Source: CAYSDH01 sp964429805 (GTDB lineage: Bacteria; Bacteroidota; Bacteroidia; Flavobacteriales_D; JABDKJ01). From it: 24,328 bases of DNA. Numbering within the stretch: position 1 is the first letter of the stretch; each line of letters opens with the position of its first letter. The DNA is taken from NCBI GenBank assembly GCA_964429805.1, contig CAYSDH010000053.1, positions 1 to 24,328 of the forward strand, in the 5' to 3' direction. The notes beneath the pieces are model-generated. The model worked only from the letters and a program-made list of their open reading frames with translations, did not search any database and was not told where the DNA came from. The position numbers and the translations under genes are program-made. Shown piece after piece: positions 8,928 to 16,643 of the stretch.

Positions 8928-8962
8928 CGCTTCAAATCAAAGTAAAATAAGGGTTTTGAGAA

Positions 8963-10609
8963 CTATCCTTTTACCATTTCACTGTCGTTGACAGGAAGTG
9001 AGCTGTGATTGACTGCCGCACGTACAAAGGAGGTGAATATAGGGTGCGGATTTTCTACCGTACTCTTATACTCAGGGTGGAACTGTACGCCAACAAACCA
9101 CTGGTGGTCAGGAATTTCGATTATCTCTACCAGCTTAGATTCAGGATTAACGCCCGTCATGCGCATGCCGCCACTCTCAAAGAGACTGACAAAATCGTTG
9201 TTAAACTCATAGCGGTGTCTGTGTCGCTCATTGATTGATTTCTGCCCGTATGCCTCGTGAGCAATCGAACCCTCAACCAATTCACATGGGTAGGAGCCGA
9301 GCCTCATGGTGCCACCCTTGTGTGTGATGTTCTTTTGATGCTCCATGATATCAATAACCGGATTCGTAGTGTCCGAGTTCATTTCAGTGGAGTGAGCATC
9401 TTTAAGACCCATTACGTTTCGCGCATACTCTATGGTGGCGCATTGCATGCCGAGGCAAATTCCGAGAAAAGGGATGTTTTGCTCTCGCGCAAATTGAACG
9501 GCTTTTATCTTGCCCTCTATCCCTCGGTCTCCAAAGCCAGGAGCTACAAGTATACCCGAGAGACCTGATAGTCGCTCTTTAATATTTTCATTAGTCAGGC
9601 TTTCGGAGTGTATCCAGTCGAGCTTGACTTTTACTTCATTCATTGCTCCCGCATGGGTAAACGACTCAATGATAGACTTATAGCTGTCTTTCAGCTCAAT
9701 GTACTTACCTACTAGACCAATTTTTACTGTCTTGGTCGAGTTTTTAAGTTTCCAGACGAACTCGTTCCACTGGTTTAAATCAGCCTCTGTGTTCATGTAG
9801 TCCATGCCCATGGCGGCCAGCACCACACGGTCTAGCTGCTCGGCATACATCATGTTAGGCACATCATATATAGTGTCTGCATCAAGACTTTCAATCACCG
9901 CATCAACGGTAACGTTGCAGAATCGAGCAATTTTAGCTCTCAACTCACGTGTTATTGAGTGCTCGGTGCGACAGACGAGTATGTCAGGCTGCACACCTAC
10001 TTCTAAAAGTTTCTTTACTGAGTGCTGAGTCGGCTTGGTTTTAAGCTCGCCAGCTGCGGCTAAATATGGGATTAGAGTCAAGTGAATGACAATACTGTCA
10101 CTTCCAAGCTCCCATCTTAATTGTCTTACCGCCTCGACATAAGGTAATGACTCGATATCACCAACAGTGCCGCCTATTTCTGTAATCACAAAGTCATAAT
10201 CACCGGTACTGCCGAGTAACTTGATACATCTCTTTATCTCATCAGTAATGTGCGGTACAACTTGCACAGTTTTCCCTAGGTAGTCTCCTCTGCGCTCTCT
10301 TTCAATAACATTCTGATAGATGCGGCCAGTAGTCACATTATTGGCCTGAGAAGTAGGAGTATTAAGAAAACGCTCGTAGTGCCCAAGGTCAAGATCTGTT
10401 TCTGCTCCATCATCAGTGACGTAACACTCACCATGTTCATATGGATTTAGAGTGCCAGGATCGACATTAATGTAGGGGTCTAACTTTTGGATGGTGGTGG
10501 TAAAACCTCGCGATTGGAGAAGCTTAGCGAGAGATGCTGAGACTATTCCTTTACCTAGCGAACTTGTTACCCCGCCAGTTACGAATATGTATTTGCTTTT
10601 CGAGGCCAT
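8963..10609 (-). CDS. pyrG: CTP synthase (glutamine-hydrolysing)
   Basis: CTP synthase aminates UTP to CTP using glutamine and ATP, the last step of pyrimidine nucleotide synthesis. The 548-residue length is normal. The N-terminal synthase domain shows YIFVTGGVTSSLGKG (P-loop, residues about 7-21), KLDPYINVDPGTLNPYEHGE and TEIGGTVGDIES. The glutamine amidotransferase domain (about 290-540) shows APGFGDRGIEGK, the nucleophile Cys385 in FLGICLGMQ, and the His511/Glu513 pair in FHPEYKS, so the active site is complete. The start is the ATG just before ASKSKYIFVTGG. The gene is 88 bases upstream of yidC and divergent from the small T9SS cargo gene. A candidate promoter lies immediately upstream at 10630-10637. 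Confidence 0.98.
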   Translation of the reverse strand: MASKSKYIFVTGGVTSSLGKGIVSASLAKLLQSRGFTTTIQKLDPYINVDPGTLNPYEHGECYVTDDGAETDLDLGHYERFLNTPTSQANNVTTGRIYQNVIERERRGDYLGKTVQVVPHITDEIKRCIKLLGSTGDYDFVITEIGGTVGDIESLPYVEAVRQLRWELGSDSIVIHLTLIPYLAAAGELKTKPTQHSVKKLLEVGVQPDILVCRTEHSITRELRAKIARFCNVTVDAVIESLDADTIYDVPNMMYAEQLDRVVLAAMGMDYMNTEADLNQWNEFVWKLKNSTKTVKIGLVGKYIELKDSYKSIIESFTHAGAMNEVKVKLDWIHSESLTNENIKERLSGLSGILVAPGFGDRGIEGKIKAVQFAREQNIPFLGICLGMQCATIEYARNVMGLKDAHSTEMNSDTTNPVIDIMEHQKNITHKGGTMRLGSYPCELVEGSIAHEAYGQKSINERHRHRYEFNNDFVSLFESGGMRMTGVNPESKLVEIIEIPDHQWFVGVQFHPEYKSTVENPHPIFTSFVRAAVNHSSLPVNDSEMVKG

Positions 10610-10629
10610 ACTTTAGTAACTACGGGAAT

Positions 10630-10662
10630 CAAAATTAACAATAATTCTGGCTGCTAGCCACA
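10630..10662 (-). promoter_or_regulatory. Candidate promoter for pyrG
   Basis: On the minus strand TAATTTTG (10630-10637) matches the -7 consensus TAnnTTTG and ends 20 bases before the pyrG start codon. TGTG at 10659-10662 is a one-mismatch -33 box with a 21-base spacer. A second TAnnTTTG match (TAGTTTTG, 10679-10686) has no -33 partner that I can see. Confidence 0.45.
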
Positions 10663-10788
10663 GTCTTTTGGCTACGTGCAAAACTAAGCAGAATAAGGCG
10701 GTGTGGGCCTTTAGATTGAGTCGTTTGGGCCTCAATGTCAGGTCATTGGGAAATTATTCATACTTTGCTGTGCACCTACAGCTATGCC

Positions 10789-11220
10789 ATGAACTCCCTG
10801 CAAGGAAAAATAGTTACGCTTTTTATGTGTCTTGTCGTCTTGTCAGGACAAGTTGCGTTGGCCCAAACACCGAGTTCTGAGCCTGCGAAGTCAGAAGCAG
10901 ACATCATAATAGACTACTCTTTAGGTTCTAAAGGCGCTATGATGACTATGGAGCAGGAGATTGAGGTGTACATGAAGTTGAAAGAGGAAGAAAATCAGAC
11001 CATTTTTCATCCAAATCCTAGTGGAGGCACGCTGTGGCTAGAACATAACCTCACTGGCGATGTTGTGCTTAAGCTCTTAAATTCTTCTGGAATGGTTCTG
11101 TTTGAAGTGAAGGATATGAAAGTACATCAGTTGAGTTTAGATGGATATCCACCTGGTGATTACTCCATAGTGATTAGCCATAAGGAAGGTGTAATCACGC
11201 ACTCTATGCTCATCAAGTGA
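10789..11220 (+). CDS. Very small secreted protein with T9SS type A-like sorting domain
   Basis: A 143-residue protein when started at the ATG at 10789, where MNSLQGKIVTLFMCLVVLSG...ALAQ is a clear signal peptide. In-frame starts further upstream would bury it. After cleavage only about 46 residues (acidic, helical, with MEQEIEVYMKLKEEE) come before FHPNPSGG, which opens a ~72-residue C-terminal domain of the type IX secretion sorting class: beta-rich, with GDVVLKLLNSSGMVLFEV, YPPGDYSIVISHKEG and a final HSMLIK. The protein is thus almost only a sorting domain with hardly any cargo. The sorting domain suggests export across the outer membrane; no enzyme domain is seen. The gene lies 207 bases upstream of the histidine kinase, same strand. 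Its function is unknown, and it may work with that kinase or simply be a neighbour. Confidence 0.72.
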   Translation: MNSLQGKIVTLFMCLVVLSGQVALAQTPSSEPAKSEADIIIDYSLGSKGAMMTMEQEIEVYMKLKEEENQTIFHPNPSGGTLWLEHNLTGDVVLKLLNSSGMVLFEVKDMKVHQLSLDGYPPGDYSIVISHKEGVITHSMLIK

Positions 11221-11228
11221 TTAATGGA

Positions 11229-11246
11229 ATCATCCTTTTGGGTGAT
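11229..11246. repeat. 18-bp inverted repeat, copy 1 (candidate LuxR-type operator or hairpin)
   Basis: ATCATCCTTTTGGGTGAT: 7-base arms around TTTT, pairing with one U-G wobble. It lies eight bases after the stop of the small T9SS gene and 181 bases before the kinase start. It matches copy 2 at 16 of 18 positions and copy 3 at 15 of 18. It has no trailing T tract, so it is not a standard terminator. Confidence 0.6.
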
Positions 11247-11264
11247 GCTCTCAGCAAGATTATA

Positions 11265-11282
11265 ATGATACTTTTGGGTGAT
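11265..11282. repeat. 18-bp inverted repeat, copy 2, overlapping a candidate -7 box
   Basis: ATGATACTTTTGGGTGAT starts exactly 36 bases after copy 1. The right arm is identical to copy 1 and the left arm has two changes, so it is a degenerate dyad. It contains TACTTTTG (11269-11276), a full match to the -7 consensus TAnnTTTG on the plus strand, although no -33 box is seen at the right spacing. Directly behind is a perfect 10-base palindrome, GATACGTATC (11280-11289). Protein binding here could control the kinase promoter. Confidence 0.55.
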
Positions 11283-11427
11283 ACGTATCTAAACAGCACC
11301 ACCAACTGCCGTTTAAATTGATGTCACCAACAATGAGAACTATTCGACTGCTACCTATTTTTAATACAGGCAATGGTCAGCGCTATTCGAGCAAGGTTAA
11401 ACTTGTTTATGGATTAATGCTCGCCAT

Positions 11428-13218
11428 ATGCGTCTGATTCTTACCACATTTCTTTTAGTGATTTCTTGCGGTCTCAGCGCAGGTGTCATCGACAGCTTAG
11501 AAGCCGAACTTTCTGCTACAACAGATGCTGACACGCGCTTGTTGCTCATCTCAAAAATGCTTGAAAACACCATTTTTGAAGACTCTCAGGCAGCGCATGA
11601 GTATGTCGATCGCTTCAAGGTTGAAGCTGAGAAGTCAGGCATTGCTGTTGAGGTAGCTAGGGGCTTCAATTTTGAAGGCATGTTGGCCTACATTGAAGGT
11701 AGACATATGGACGCCATTCACTCTTATTCCAAGTCTGCTGAGATGTATCAACAGACAGATAACAAGTTCATGATCGGTATGATGCAGAATAATATTGCTG
11801 CATTATATGAGGGAATAGATCAGGAAAAATCCATGAGCTTTTACGAACGCGCGCTTGAGATTTTTAGTGAGGTAGATACATTAGAGTGGGAGGCAAGAGT
11901 GATTCACAACATGGCTGGAGGGCACATGCGACTGGGTGACTTGGAGGAGGCCAAGTTGAAATATGAATTGGCCATTGATAAGTTGTACGATTCAACTGAT
12001 ACGAGTGAAGTGACCGCTTGCCACCTAGGCATAGCTCGAGTGTTGAAGCGTCAAGAAAAGTATGACGAGAGCTTAAAGGTATTCTTCACATGTTATGAGA
12101 GAAGCCAAAAGGAAGGTCTGTCTTCGCAGGTGCAAATGAATATCGCACTTTGTGATATCCTCACAGTAATGGGGCGCACTGATGAGGCTGCCCAATACTG
12201 CTTGTTTTCAGAGCGAAATGTGGAGAGCCTTGGCACTATTAAGGAGTTAAGTAGTTGCTCTCGACATCTATACGCCTATTACAAAGCCATTGGCAATAAT
12301 GCGCAAGCATTAGCTAATCTCGAACGTCACAAGGCCGTGCAAGATTCTCTGCTCGGAGAAGAAAAACTGAAAGTGATTTCAGAGATGACTGCTAAATACG
12401 AGACATCTGAAAACCTGAGACGTATAGAGGCGCAAAAAGTGGAATTGGCTCAGAACGAAATGGAGAGTAAGTTTTTTACAAGACTGCTAGCCGTGCTGAG
12501 TTTGCTTGTTATTGGAGCTATATTTTTTATTTGGAGTAGGGTGAGAACCAACATGAAGTTGAGAGCGCAGAAAGTGCAGATAGAGAAGTCCTTGTCAGAA
12601 AAAGAATTGCTGCTGCGCGAGATTCATCATCGTGTGAAAAACAACCTACAAGTGGTATCGAGTTTGCTCAGTATACAGAGCCGAGAGATTGAAGATGAAA
12701 AGGCCCTAGAGGCAGTAAATGAAAGTCGGAATAGGGTGAAGTCTATGTCACTCATCCATCAGAACCTTTACCAAGATGATGACTTAACGGGAATAGAGGT
12801 CAAGAGCTATATCGAAAAGCTGAGTAAAAGCCTATTTCGATCCTATCGTCTTGATAATGGAGAGGTTGAATTACTCACAGATATTGATGATTTAAAACTA
12901 GATGTAGACACCATTATCCCTCTTGGCCTGATCATTAATGAATTGCTGAGTAACGCACTGAAATATGCATTTCCAGATGGTCGCAGTGGCGAGATTTTAG
13001 TCAATCTAAAAGTACTTGGAGATTCACTAAAATTGACTGTGGCGGATACTGGAATTGGAGCCTTGGAAAATATCAAGCGCTCTGATGGTACCTCGTTTGG
13101 AATGAAAATGATTCAAGCCTTTGCCGACAAACTAGACGCCACTTGGGACATTGTCGAGGACTCTGGAACAAAAGTCGAACTGGTAATCAAAAAATTCACC
13201 TACATACCACAACCATAG
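11428..13218 (+). CDS. TPR-containing sensor histidine kinase (HisKA_2 type)
   Basis: A 596-residue membrane histidine kinase. A signal sequence (about 1-19, ending CGLSAG) leads into a periplasmic region of TPR-like helical repeats (about 60-330; for example GRHMDAIHSYSKSAEMYQQ). A coiled-coil stretch, one membrane segment (about 349-371) and a cytoplasmic coil follow. The dimerisation domain is HisKA_2: LREIHHRVKNNLQVVSSLL, with the phosphoacceptor among His400/His401. The ATPase domain has N504 in NELLSNALKYAF, D540 in DTGIG, and a G2 box near SFGMKM. It probably senses an envelope or surface signal through the TPR part and phosphorylates the response regulator encoded 112 bases downstream. 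Two copies of an 18-bp dyad lie 145-200 bases upstream. A short in-frame-less ORF upstream does not alter the start choice. Confidence 0.92.
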   Translation: MRLILTTFLLVISCGLSAGVIDSLEAELSATTDADTRLLLISKMLENTIFEDSQAAHEYVDRFKVEAEKSGIAVEVARGFNFEGMLAYIEGRHMDAIHSYSKSAEMYQQTDNKFMIGMMQNNIAALYEGIDQEKSMSFYERALEIFSEVDTLEWEARVIHNMAGGHMRLGDLEEAKLKYELAIDKLYDSTDTSEVTACHLGIARVLKRQEKYDESLKVFFTCYERSQKEGLSSQVQMNIALCDILTVMGRTDEAAQYCLFSERNVESLGTIKELSSCSRHLYAYYKAIGNNAQALANLERHKAVQDSLLGEEKLKVISEMTAKYETSENLRRIEAQKVELAQNEMESKFFTRLLAVLSLLVIGAIFFIWSRVRTNMKLRAQKVQIEKSLSEKELLLREIHHRVKNNLQVVSSLLSIQSREIEDEKALEAVNESRNRVKSMSLIHQNLYQDDDLTGIEVKSYIEKLSKSLFRSYRLDNGEVELLTDIDDLKLDVDTIIPLGLIINELLSNALKYAFPDGRSGEILVNLKVLGDSLKLTVADTGIGALENIKRSDGTSFGMKMIQAFADKLDATWDIVEDSGTKVELVIKKFTYIPQP

Positions 13219-13235
13219 AAAACCTTAGAGAAGCA

Positions 13236-13271
13236 GCCAAATAATACACACCAACTAAGCTATTATTTGGC
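13236..13271. repeat. Perfect 11-bp inverted repeat between kinase and response regulator
   Basis: GCCAAATAATA (13236-13246) and TATTATTTGGC (13261-13271) pair perfectly around a 14-base loop; past one mismatch, two more G-C pairs extend the stem. It begins 18 bases after the kinase stop. No run of T follows on either strand, so it is more likely an RNA-processing or differential-expression element, or a protein-binding dyad, than a full terminator. Confidence 0.65.
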
Positions 13272-13330
13272 GGCCGCAAACCACAAAACGAACTGTACAC
13301 GCAACTACCTAACTCACTAATTCAACGAAG

Positions 13331-13975
13331 ATGAGTCGCATTAAAATATTAATAGTCGAAGACGAACCGCTCATTGCGGAAGACATATCTGGACACCTTG
13401 AGTCTCTGGGCTACGAGGTTTCTGGAATAGCACATACAGGCCAGAAGGCCATAGAGCTCCTGCAAAGCAAGCCCCCAGATGCCGCGCTCTTAGACATAAC
13501 TCTCGGTGATGAGATGGACGGTCTTGATGTGGCAAAGTTTATCAACGAGAAAGTAAAAATCCCCTTCATCTTCGTCACTTCTCATGCCGACCGAAGTACC
13601 ATAGAGCGAGTAAAAGACACTCGACCAGGCGGATACTTGGTTAAGCCCTTTGACGAAAACGACCTGATGGCAACTATCGAAATAGCTGTGAGTAATTACC
13701 TCATGGCACATTCGCCAGCAGAAGTCTTCTCACCAGATTGGATTAATTCTCATCTAGATAATCCGCTGAGTGAGCGAGAATTAGAAGTGCTCTTGAGCAT
13801 GAAAGATGGAAAGACTAATGTTCAATTGGCCGAATCACTATTTCTATCTGTGAACACTGTGAAGACCCATTTAAAGCACATTTACGAGAAACTGAGCGTG
13901 TCAAATAGGACGGAAGCCTTGTTTAAAATTAATCAGATGATTAACTCAAGAATCACCCGTTCGGGTGATATGTAA
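13331..13975 (+). CDS. LuxR/NarL-type response regulator
   Basis: A 214-residue two-domain response regulator. The receiver (about 1-120) has the acidic pocket Glu10-Asp11 in LIVEDEPLIAED, phospho-acceptor Asp55 in AALLDITLGD, Thr83 in FVTSHAD and Lys105 in LVKPFDE, so all key residues are present. The C-terminal GerE/LuxR helix-turn-helix (about 145-200) has LSERELEVL and the recognition region SVNTVKTHLKHIYEKL. It is most likely the partner of the TPR kinase just upstream and, like its family, should dimerise on phosphorylation and bind an inverted-repeat site. The last codons contain copy 3 of the 18-bp dyad. The start ATG (MSRIKILIVEDE) is typical. Note that this family pairs HisKA_2 kinases with LuxR-type regulators, which fits. 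Confidence 0.93.
   Translation: MSRIKILIVEDEPLIAEDISGHLESLGYEVSGIAHTGQKAIELLQSKPPDAALLDITLGDEMDGLDVAKFINEKVKIPFIFVTSHADRSTIERVKDTRPGGYLVKPFDENDLMATIEIAVSNYLMAHSPAEVFSPDWINSHLDNPLSERELEVLLSMKDGKTNVQLAESLFLSVNTVKTHLKHIYEKLSVSNRTEALFKINQMINSRITRSGDM
13952..13969. repeat. 18-bp inverted repeat, copy 3, upstream of the stand-alone regulator
   Basis: ATCACCCGTTCGGGTGAT has perfect 8-base arms around TT. It lies in the last codons of the response regulator gene and ends 55 bases before the ATG of the 75-residue LuxR-type gene, a usual operator distance. It matches copy 1 at 15 of 18 positions. It could equally act as an RNA hairpin at the end of the regulator gene. Confidence 0.6.
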
Positions 13976-14024
13976 TTTCATCATTTCATTGCACCTTTGG
14001 TTTACACCATCAACTATTTTAAAT

Positions 14025-14252
14025 ATGAATAAGGAACGCTTGCTTGCCAGTTTGACCGCTAGGGAAGGAGAACTGGTAAGTTTCCTAGTAAAAGGTCAGA
14101 GCAACGCACAGATATCTGAAGGCATGATGATATCGCTCAATACGGTCAAAACACACCTGAAAAATATATACTCAAAGCTGGAAGTGAAGAACAGGCAAGA
14201 GTTAATTGTCGCCTTCTTATCAAGCGAATCAGAAGGTCCAGCTAAATCCTAA
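14025..14252 (+). CDS. Stand-alone LuxR/GerE-type DNA-binding protein (no receiver domain)
   Basis: A 75-residue protein that is almost only a GerE/LuxR helix-turn-helix: LTAREGELVSFLVKG, then SLNTVKTHLKNIYSKLEVKNRQEL. I start it at the ATG at 14025, directly before NKERLLASLTAREGE; an in-frame ATG at 13965 would add 20 unrelated residues overlapping the response regulator gene. Its recognition region is very close to that of the response regulator upstream (NTVKTHLKHIYEKLSVSNR), which suggests duplication of the DNA-binding part alone. It could form homodimers, or compete or pair with the regulator at the same site; that is inference. Its 3' end overlaps the convergent TonB receptor gene by 24 bases (14229-14252). 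Confidence 0.82.
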   Translation: MNKERLLASLTAREGELVSFLVKGQSNAQISEGMMISLNTVKTHLKNIYSKLEVKNRQELIVAFLSSESEGPAKS

Positions 14253-16607
14253 ACTAGGTAGTATCGGCAACTGATACACTATCTCTTGTGTCACTCTGTC
14301 TACATAAAAGATGTTCTGACGGTCATAGACGTTTGTCACACCGGCATTAATCTCAATCACATTCTTATCTAGATTCTTCCCTTCCTTATCCTGATTTAGG
14401 TGGATGAGTTTCTTGATGTTCCAGTCTAGTCTGTGATATCCTGTAAGACGCTGACTGTTTAGCTCACCGAGTATGTTAAAGACCTCATCAGGGTTTTCTG
14501 CCAGGTAGTCTGTTCCCACTCCGTCTTCAAAAGGTAGATACTGACCAAAGCCAGCATTCGGAGTAAAGGGCAGGGCAGAACCATAGTTCCATCTAAGGCT
14601 AGTCTCCCAAGATTGGTCACTTCCAAATTTGTAAGTACCCACAAAGTTTAAGTTGTGTCGTCTATCAAAGATTGGTGCGTATGTCTGAATACCATCCCAA
14701 CGGTCAGTCTTTAGAATAGAGTACACACCCCAAATGCTGTAATTCTTCTTGTTGAACTTGAGCACGAAGTCTAGTCCCTTTGCAATTCCTGTCTCGATGA
14801 TGAAGTCCTTCTTTAACTCATCTGGAATTTCTGGATTGCTGCCGTCTTCAAATATCTTGTTACGATTAGTATTCGTCAGCTGAGTGAAGTCCTTGATGTA
14901 TCCTTCTACCTCGAGGCTCATGCTCTTACTAATGTCAAACTCCATTCCTGCTATGTAATGCACCGCTTTTTGCAGTCGATGCTTCAGTGCAGTAACCTCA
15001 CCATTTTCGTCAGTAAACTCGTCTTGCAGATTTTCAGGTCCACTCAGGAAACCATAAAATAGGTTGACCACATCTCGGTCGCTATTGGCAGCAATCAAGT
15101 TTTGAGAATAAATTCCAGCTGCTCCTTTAAATCTGATGTCATCAGTGATGTTATACTTTGCGCCAATTCGCGGCTCGATAGAGAAGTTAGATAGCGAGGC
15201 GTAATACTGTCCACGTAAACTAGGCTCAAGCACAAGTCGCTTGGCTTTGAGTTTGTATGAGAAGAATGCTGCGAGTTCGGTTGTGTTTTCTATCTGATCA
15301 AACTGTAGACCTAAGGTGTTAAAGAAGCTGTACTCTGTTCTAAATCCTAGTACTTCAACTCCGTACTTAAACTCGTTGTCGCCCATAAAGTACTTGAAGT
15401 TCAAGCCGAGGTTGAAACTGTTAACCTTACTAAACCTTCGAGGCTCGTTTGACAAGTTCTGCTGCTCAACAAAAGAAGTATCTCGGTCTTCTGTCAGGCC
15501 AATTTCATATTCCGAAAAAGCCAAGTTTCCTTCAATTAGTGTTGCCGTCTGTCCCGGTATGAGTACGAAGTTTGCTCCCGCTCCGTAAGTTGTCCAGTTT
15601 AAATCAGAAATGGCTTGGTAACGCACATCATCTTGAAATCTAAATCCAAAGAGATTCAGTTTGCTACCGTTGCTGTTGTTAAATGAGAGCTTACCATAAA
15701 GGTCTGTGTAGTTAAATGGTAAGCCGTCTCCATCATTAACATGAGAGTAAAGTGTAGGAGATGTTTGGTCCAAGTAGCTACGCTTCGCTGATACGATAAA
15801 GCTAGAACCGCTACCTCCAATCGTAGAGGGTTTTTTAATCGGTCCTTCCAAAAGGAGTTTGGCACCAAATGAGCTTGCTGACACCTTACCTCCGAATTTG
15901 TTCTTGTTGCCGTCTCGCGTAGTAACATCCATCACAGATGAGATACGTCCACCAAACTCTGCATTAAATCCGCCACTGTATACATCTGCATTACGCAGTA
16001 TGTCTGTGTCAAACACCGAAAACAGTCCGATAGAGTGGAACGGATTGTAGACAATCATTCCATCAAGAAGTACTTTGTTTTGCACTGGAGATCCACCTCG
16101 TATGTAAAGCTGACCTCCTTGATCTCCTGTAAATACTACTCCTGGTAGCACCTGCAGGTACTGAGCAAGATCGGCCTCTCCACCCGTTGATGGGAGAGAT
16201 TTAATCTCGGCTGGTGTAATTTTTTCTACTGAAATCTTAACTTGGTTTTGAGCCTCTTGCTTTTCACCGGTAATGATGACCGTGCCAATTTCTATGGCCG
16301 ACTTCTTCATGAAGAGTTTCTTCGTCATGATTTCTTTTCCATCAACCTCTATAGTCTCCTTGATGGTTTCGTTACCCAAGAATTTAACGGTAAGTGTATA
16401 TGTCCCTGCCGGTATTTTGGTGATTTGATAGTAGCCATTGACATCGGTTGATGCACCGTAGCTCGTTCCCTCAAGGTATACGTTGGTGAAAATCACTGGC
16501 TCACCAGTTTCTTCTTGATAGACAAATCCTCTAATTACACCTTCAGACTGGGCATAAATGAGTGAGCTTAAGAGACTAAAAAATAGTAGAAAAGATAATT
16601 TCTTCAT
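14229..16607 (-). CDS. TonB-dependent outer-membrane receptor
   Basis: A 792-residue outer-membrane beta-barrel transporter. I choose the ATG at 16605-16607, which gives the signal peptide MKKLSFLLFFSLLSSLIYAQ; a start at 16646 would overlap the candidate -7 box. A carboxypeptidase-regulatory-like domain (about 23-105; GFVYQEETGEPVIFTNVYLEG) is followed by the plug (about 112-235) with LAQYLQVLPGVVFTGDQGGQ, LYIRGGSPVQNKVLLDGM and FNAEFGGRISSVMDV. The barrel ends in GFSWTF, with the terminal Phe typical of outer-membrane insertion. No SusD-type gene is adjacent, so this is not a classical glycan-uptake pair, and the substrate cannot be told. The last 24 bases overlap the end of the convergent small regulator gene. 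Confidence 0.93.
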   Translation of the reverse strand: MKKLSFLLFFSLLSSLIYAQSEGVIRGFVYQEETGEPVIFTNVYLEGTSYGASTDVNGYYQITKIPAGTYTLTVKFLGNETIKETIEVDGKEIMTKKLFMKKSAIEIGTVIITGEKQEAQNQVKISVEKITPAEIKSLPSTGGEADLAQYLQVLPGVVFTGDQGGQLYIRGGSPVQNKVLLDGMIVYNPFHSIGLFSVFDTDILRNADVYSGGFNAEFGGRISSVMDVTTRDGNKNKFGGKVSASSFGAKLLLEGPIKKPSTIGGSGSSFIVSAKRSYLDQTSPTLYSHVNDGDGLPFNYTDLYGKLSFNNSNGSKLNLFGFRFQDDVRYQAISDLNWTTYGAGANFVLIPGQTATLIEGNLAFSEYEIGLTEDRDTSFVEQQNLSNEPRRFSKVNSFNLGLNFKYFMGDNEFKYGVEVLGFRTEYSFFNTLGLQFDQIENTTELAAFFSYKLKAKRLVLEPSLRGQYYASLSNFSIEPRIGAKYNITDDIRFKGAAGIYSQNLIAANSDRDVVNLFYGFLSGPENLQDEFTDENGEVTALKHRLQKAVHYIAGMEFDISKSMSLEVEGYIKDFTQLTNTNRNKIFEDGSNPEIPDELKKDFIIETGIAKGLDFVLKFNKKNYSIWGVYSILKTDRWDGIQTYAPIFDRRHNLNFVGTYKFGSDQSWETSLRWNYGSALPFTPNAGFGQYLPFEDGVGTDYLAENPDEVFNILGELNSQRLTGYHRLDWNIKKLIHLNQDKEGKNLDKNVIEINAGVTNVYDRQNIFYVDRVTQEIVYQLPILPSLGFSWTF

Positions 16608-16643
16608 CAGACGGTTTCCCATTGCGTTATATATAATCGGCTG

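Noticed and set aside
9257..9568. 103-codon plus-strand ORF opposite pyrG
   Set aside because: It is a shadow of the well-conserved pyrG frame and has no recognisable protein features.
10715..10736. ATTGAG-N10-CTCAAT dyad upstream of the small T9SS gene
   Set aside because: Six-base arms with a 10-base gap are expected by chance in a window this size, and no second copy was found.
11333..11437. 34-codon ORF just before and overlapping the kinase start, as a leader peptide
   Set aside because: It has no attenuator-like codon run or hairpin behind it, and its length is expected by chance.
14229..16607. A SusC/SusD glycan-uptake locus
   Set aside because: The receptor is not followed or preceded by a SusD-type lipoprotein or by glycan-degrading enzymes.
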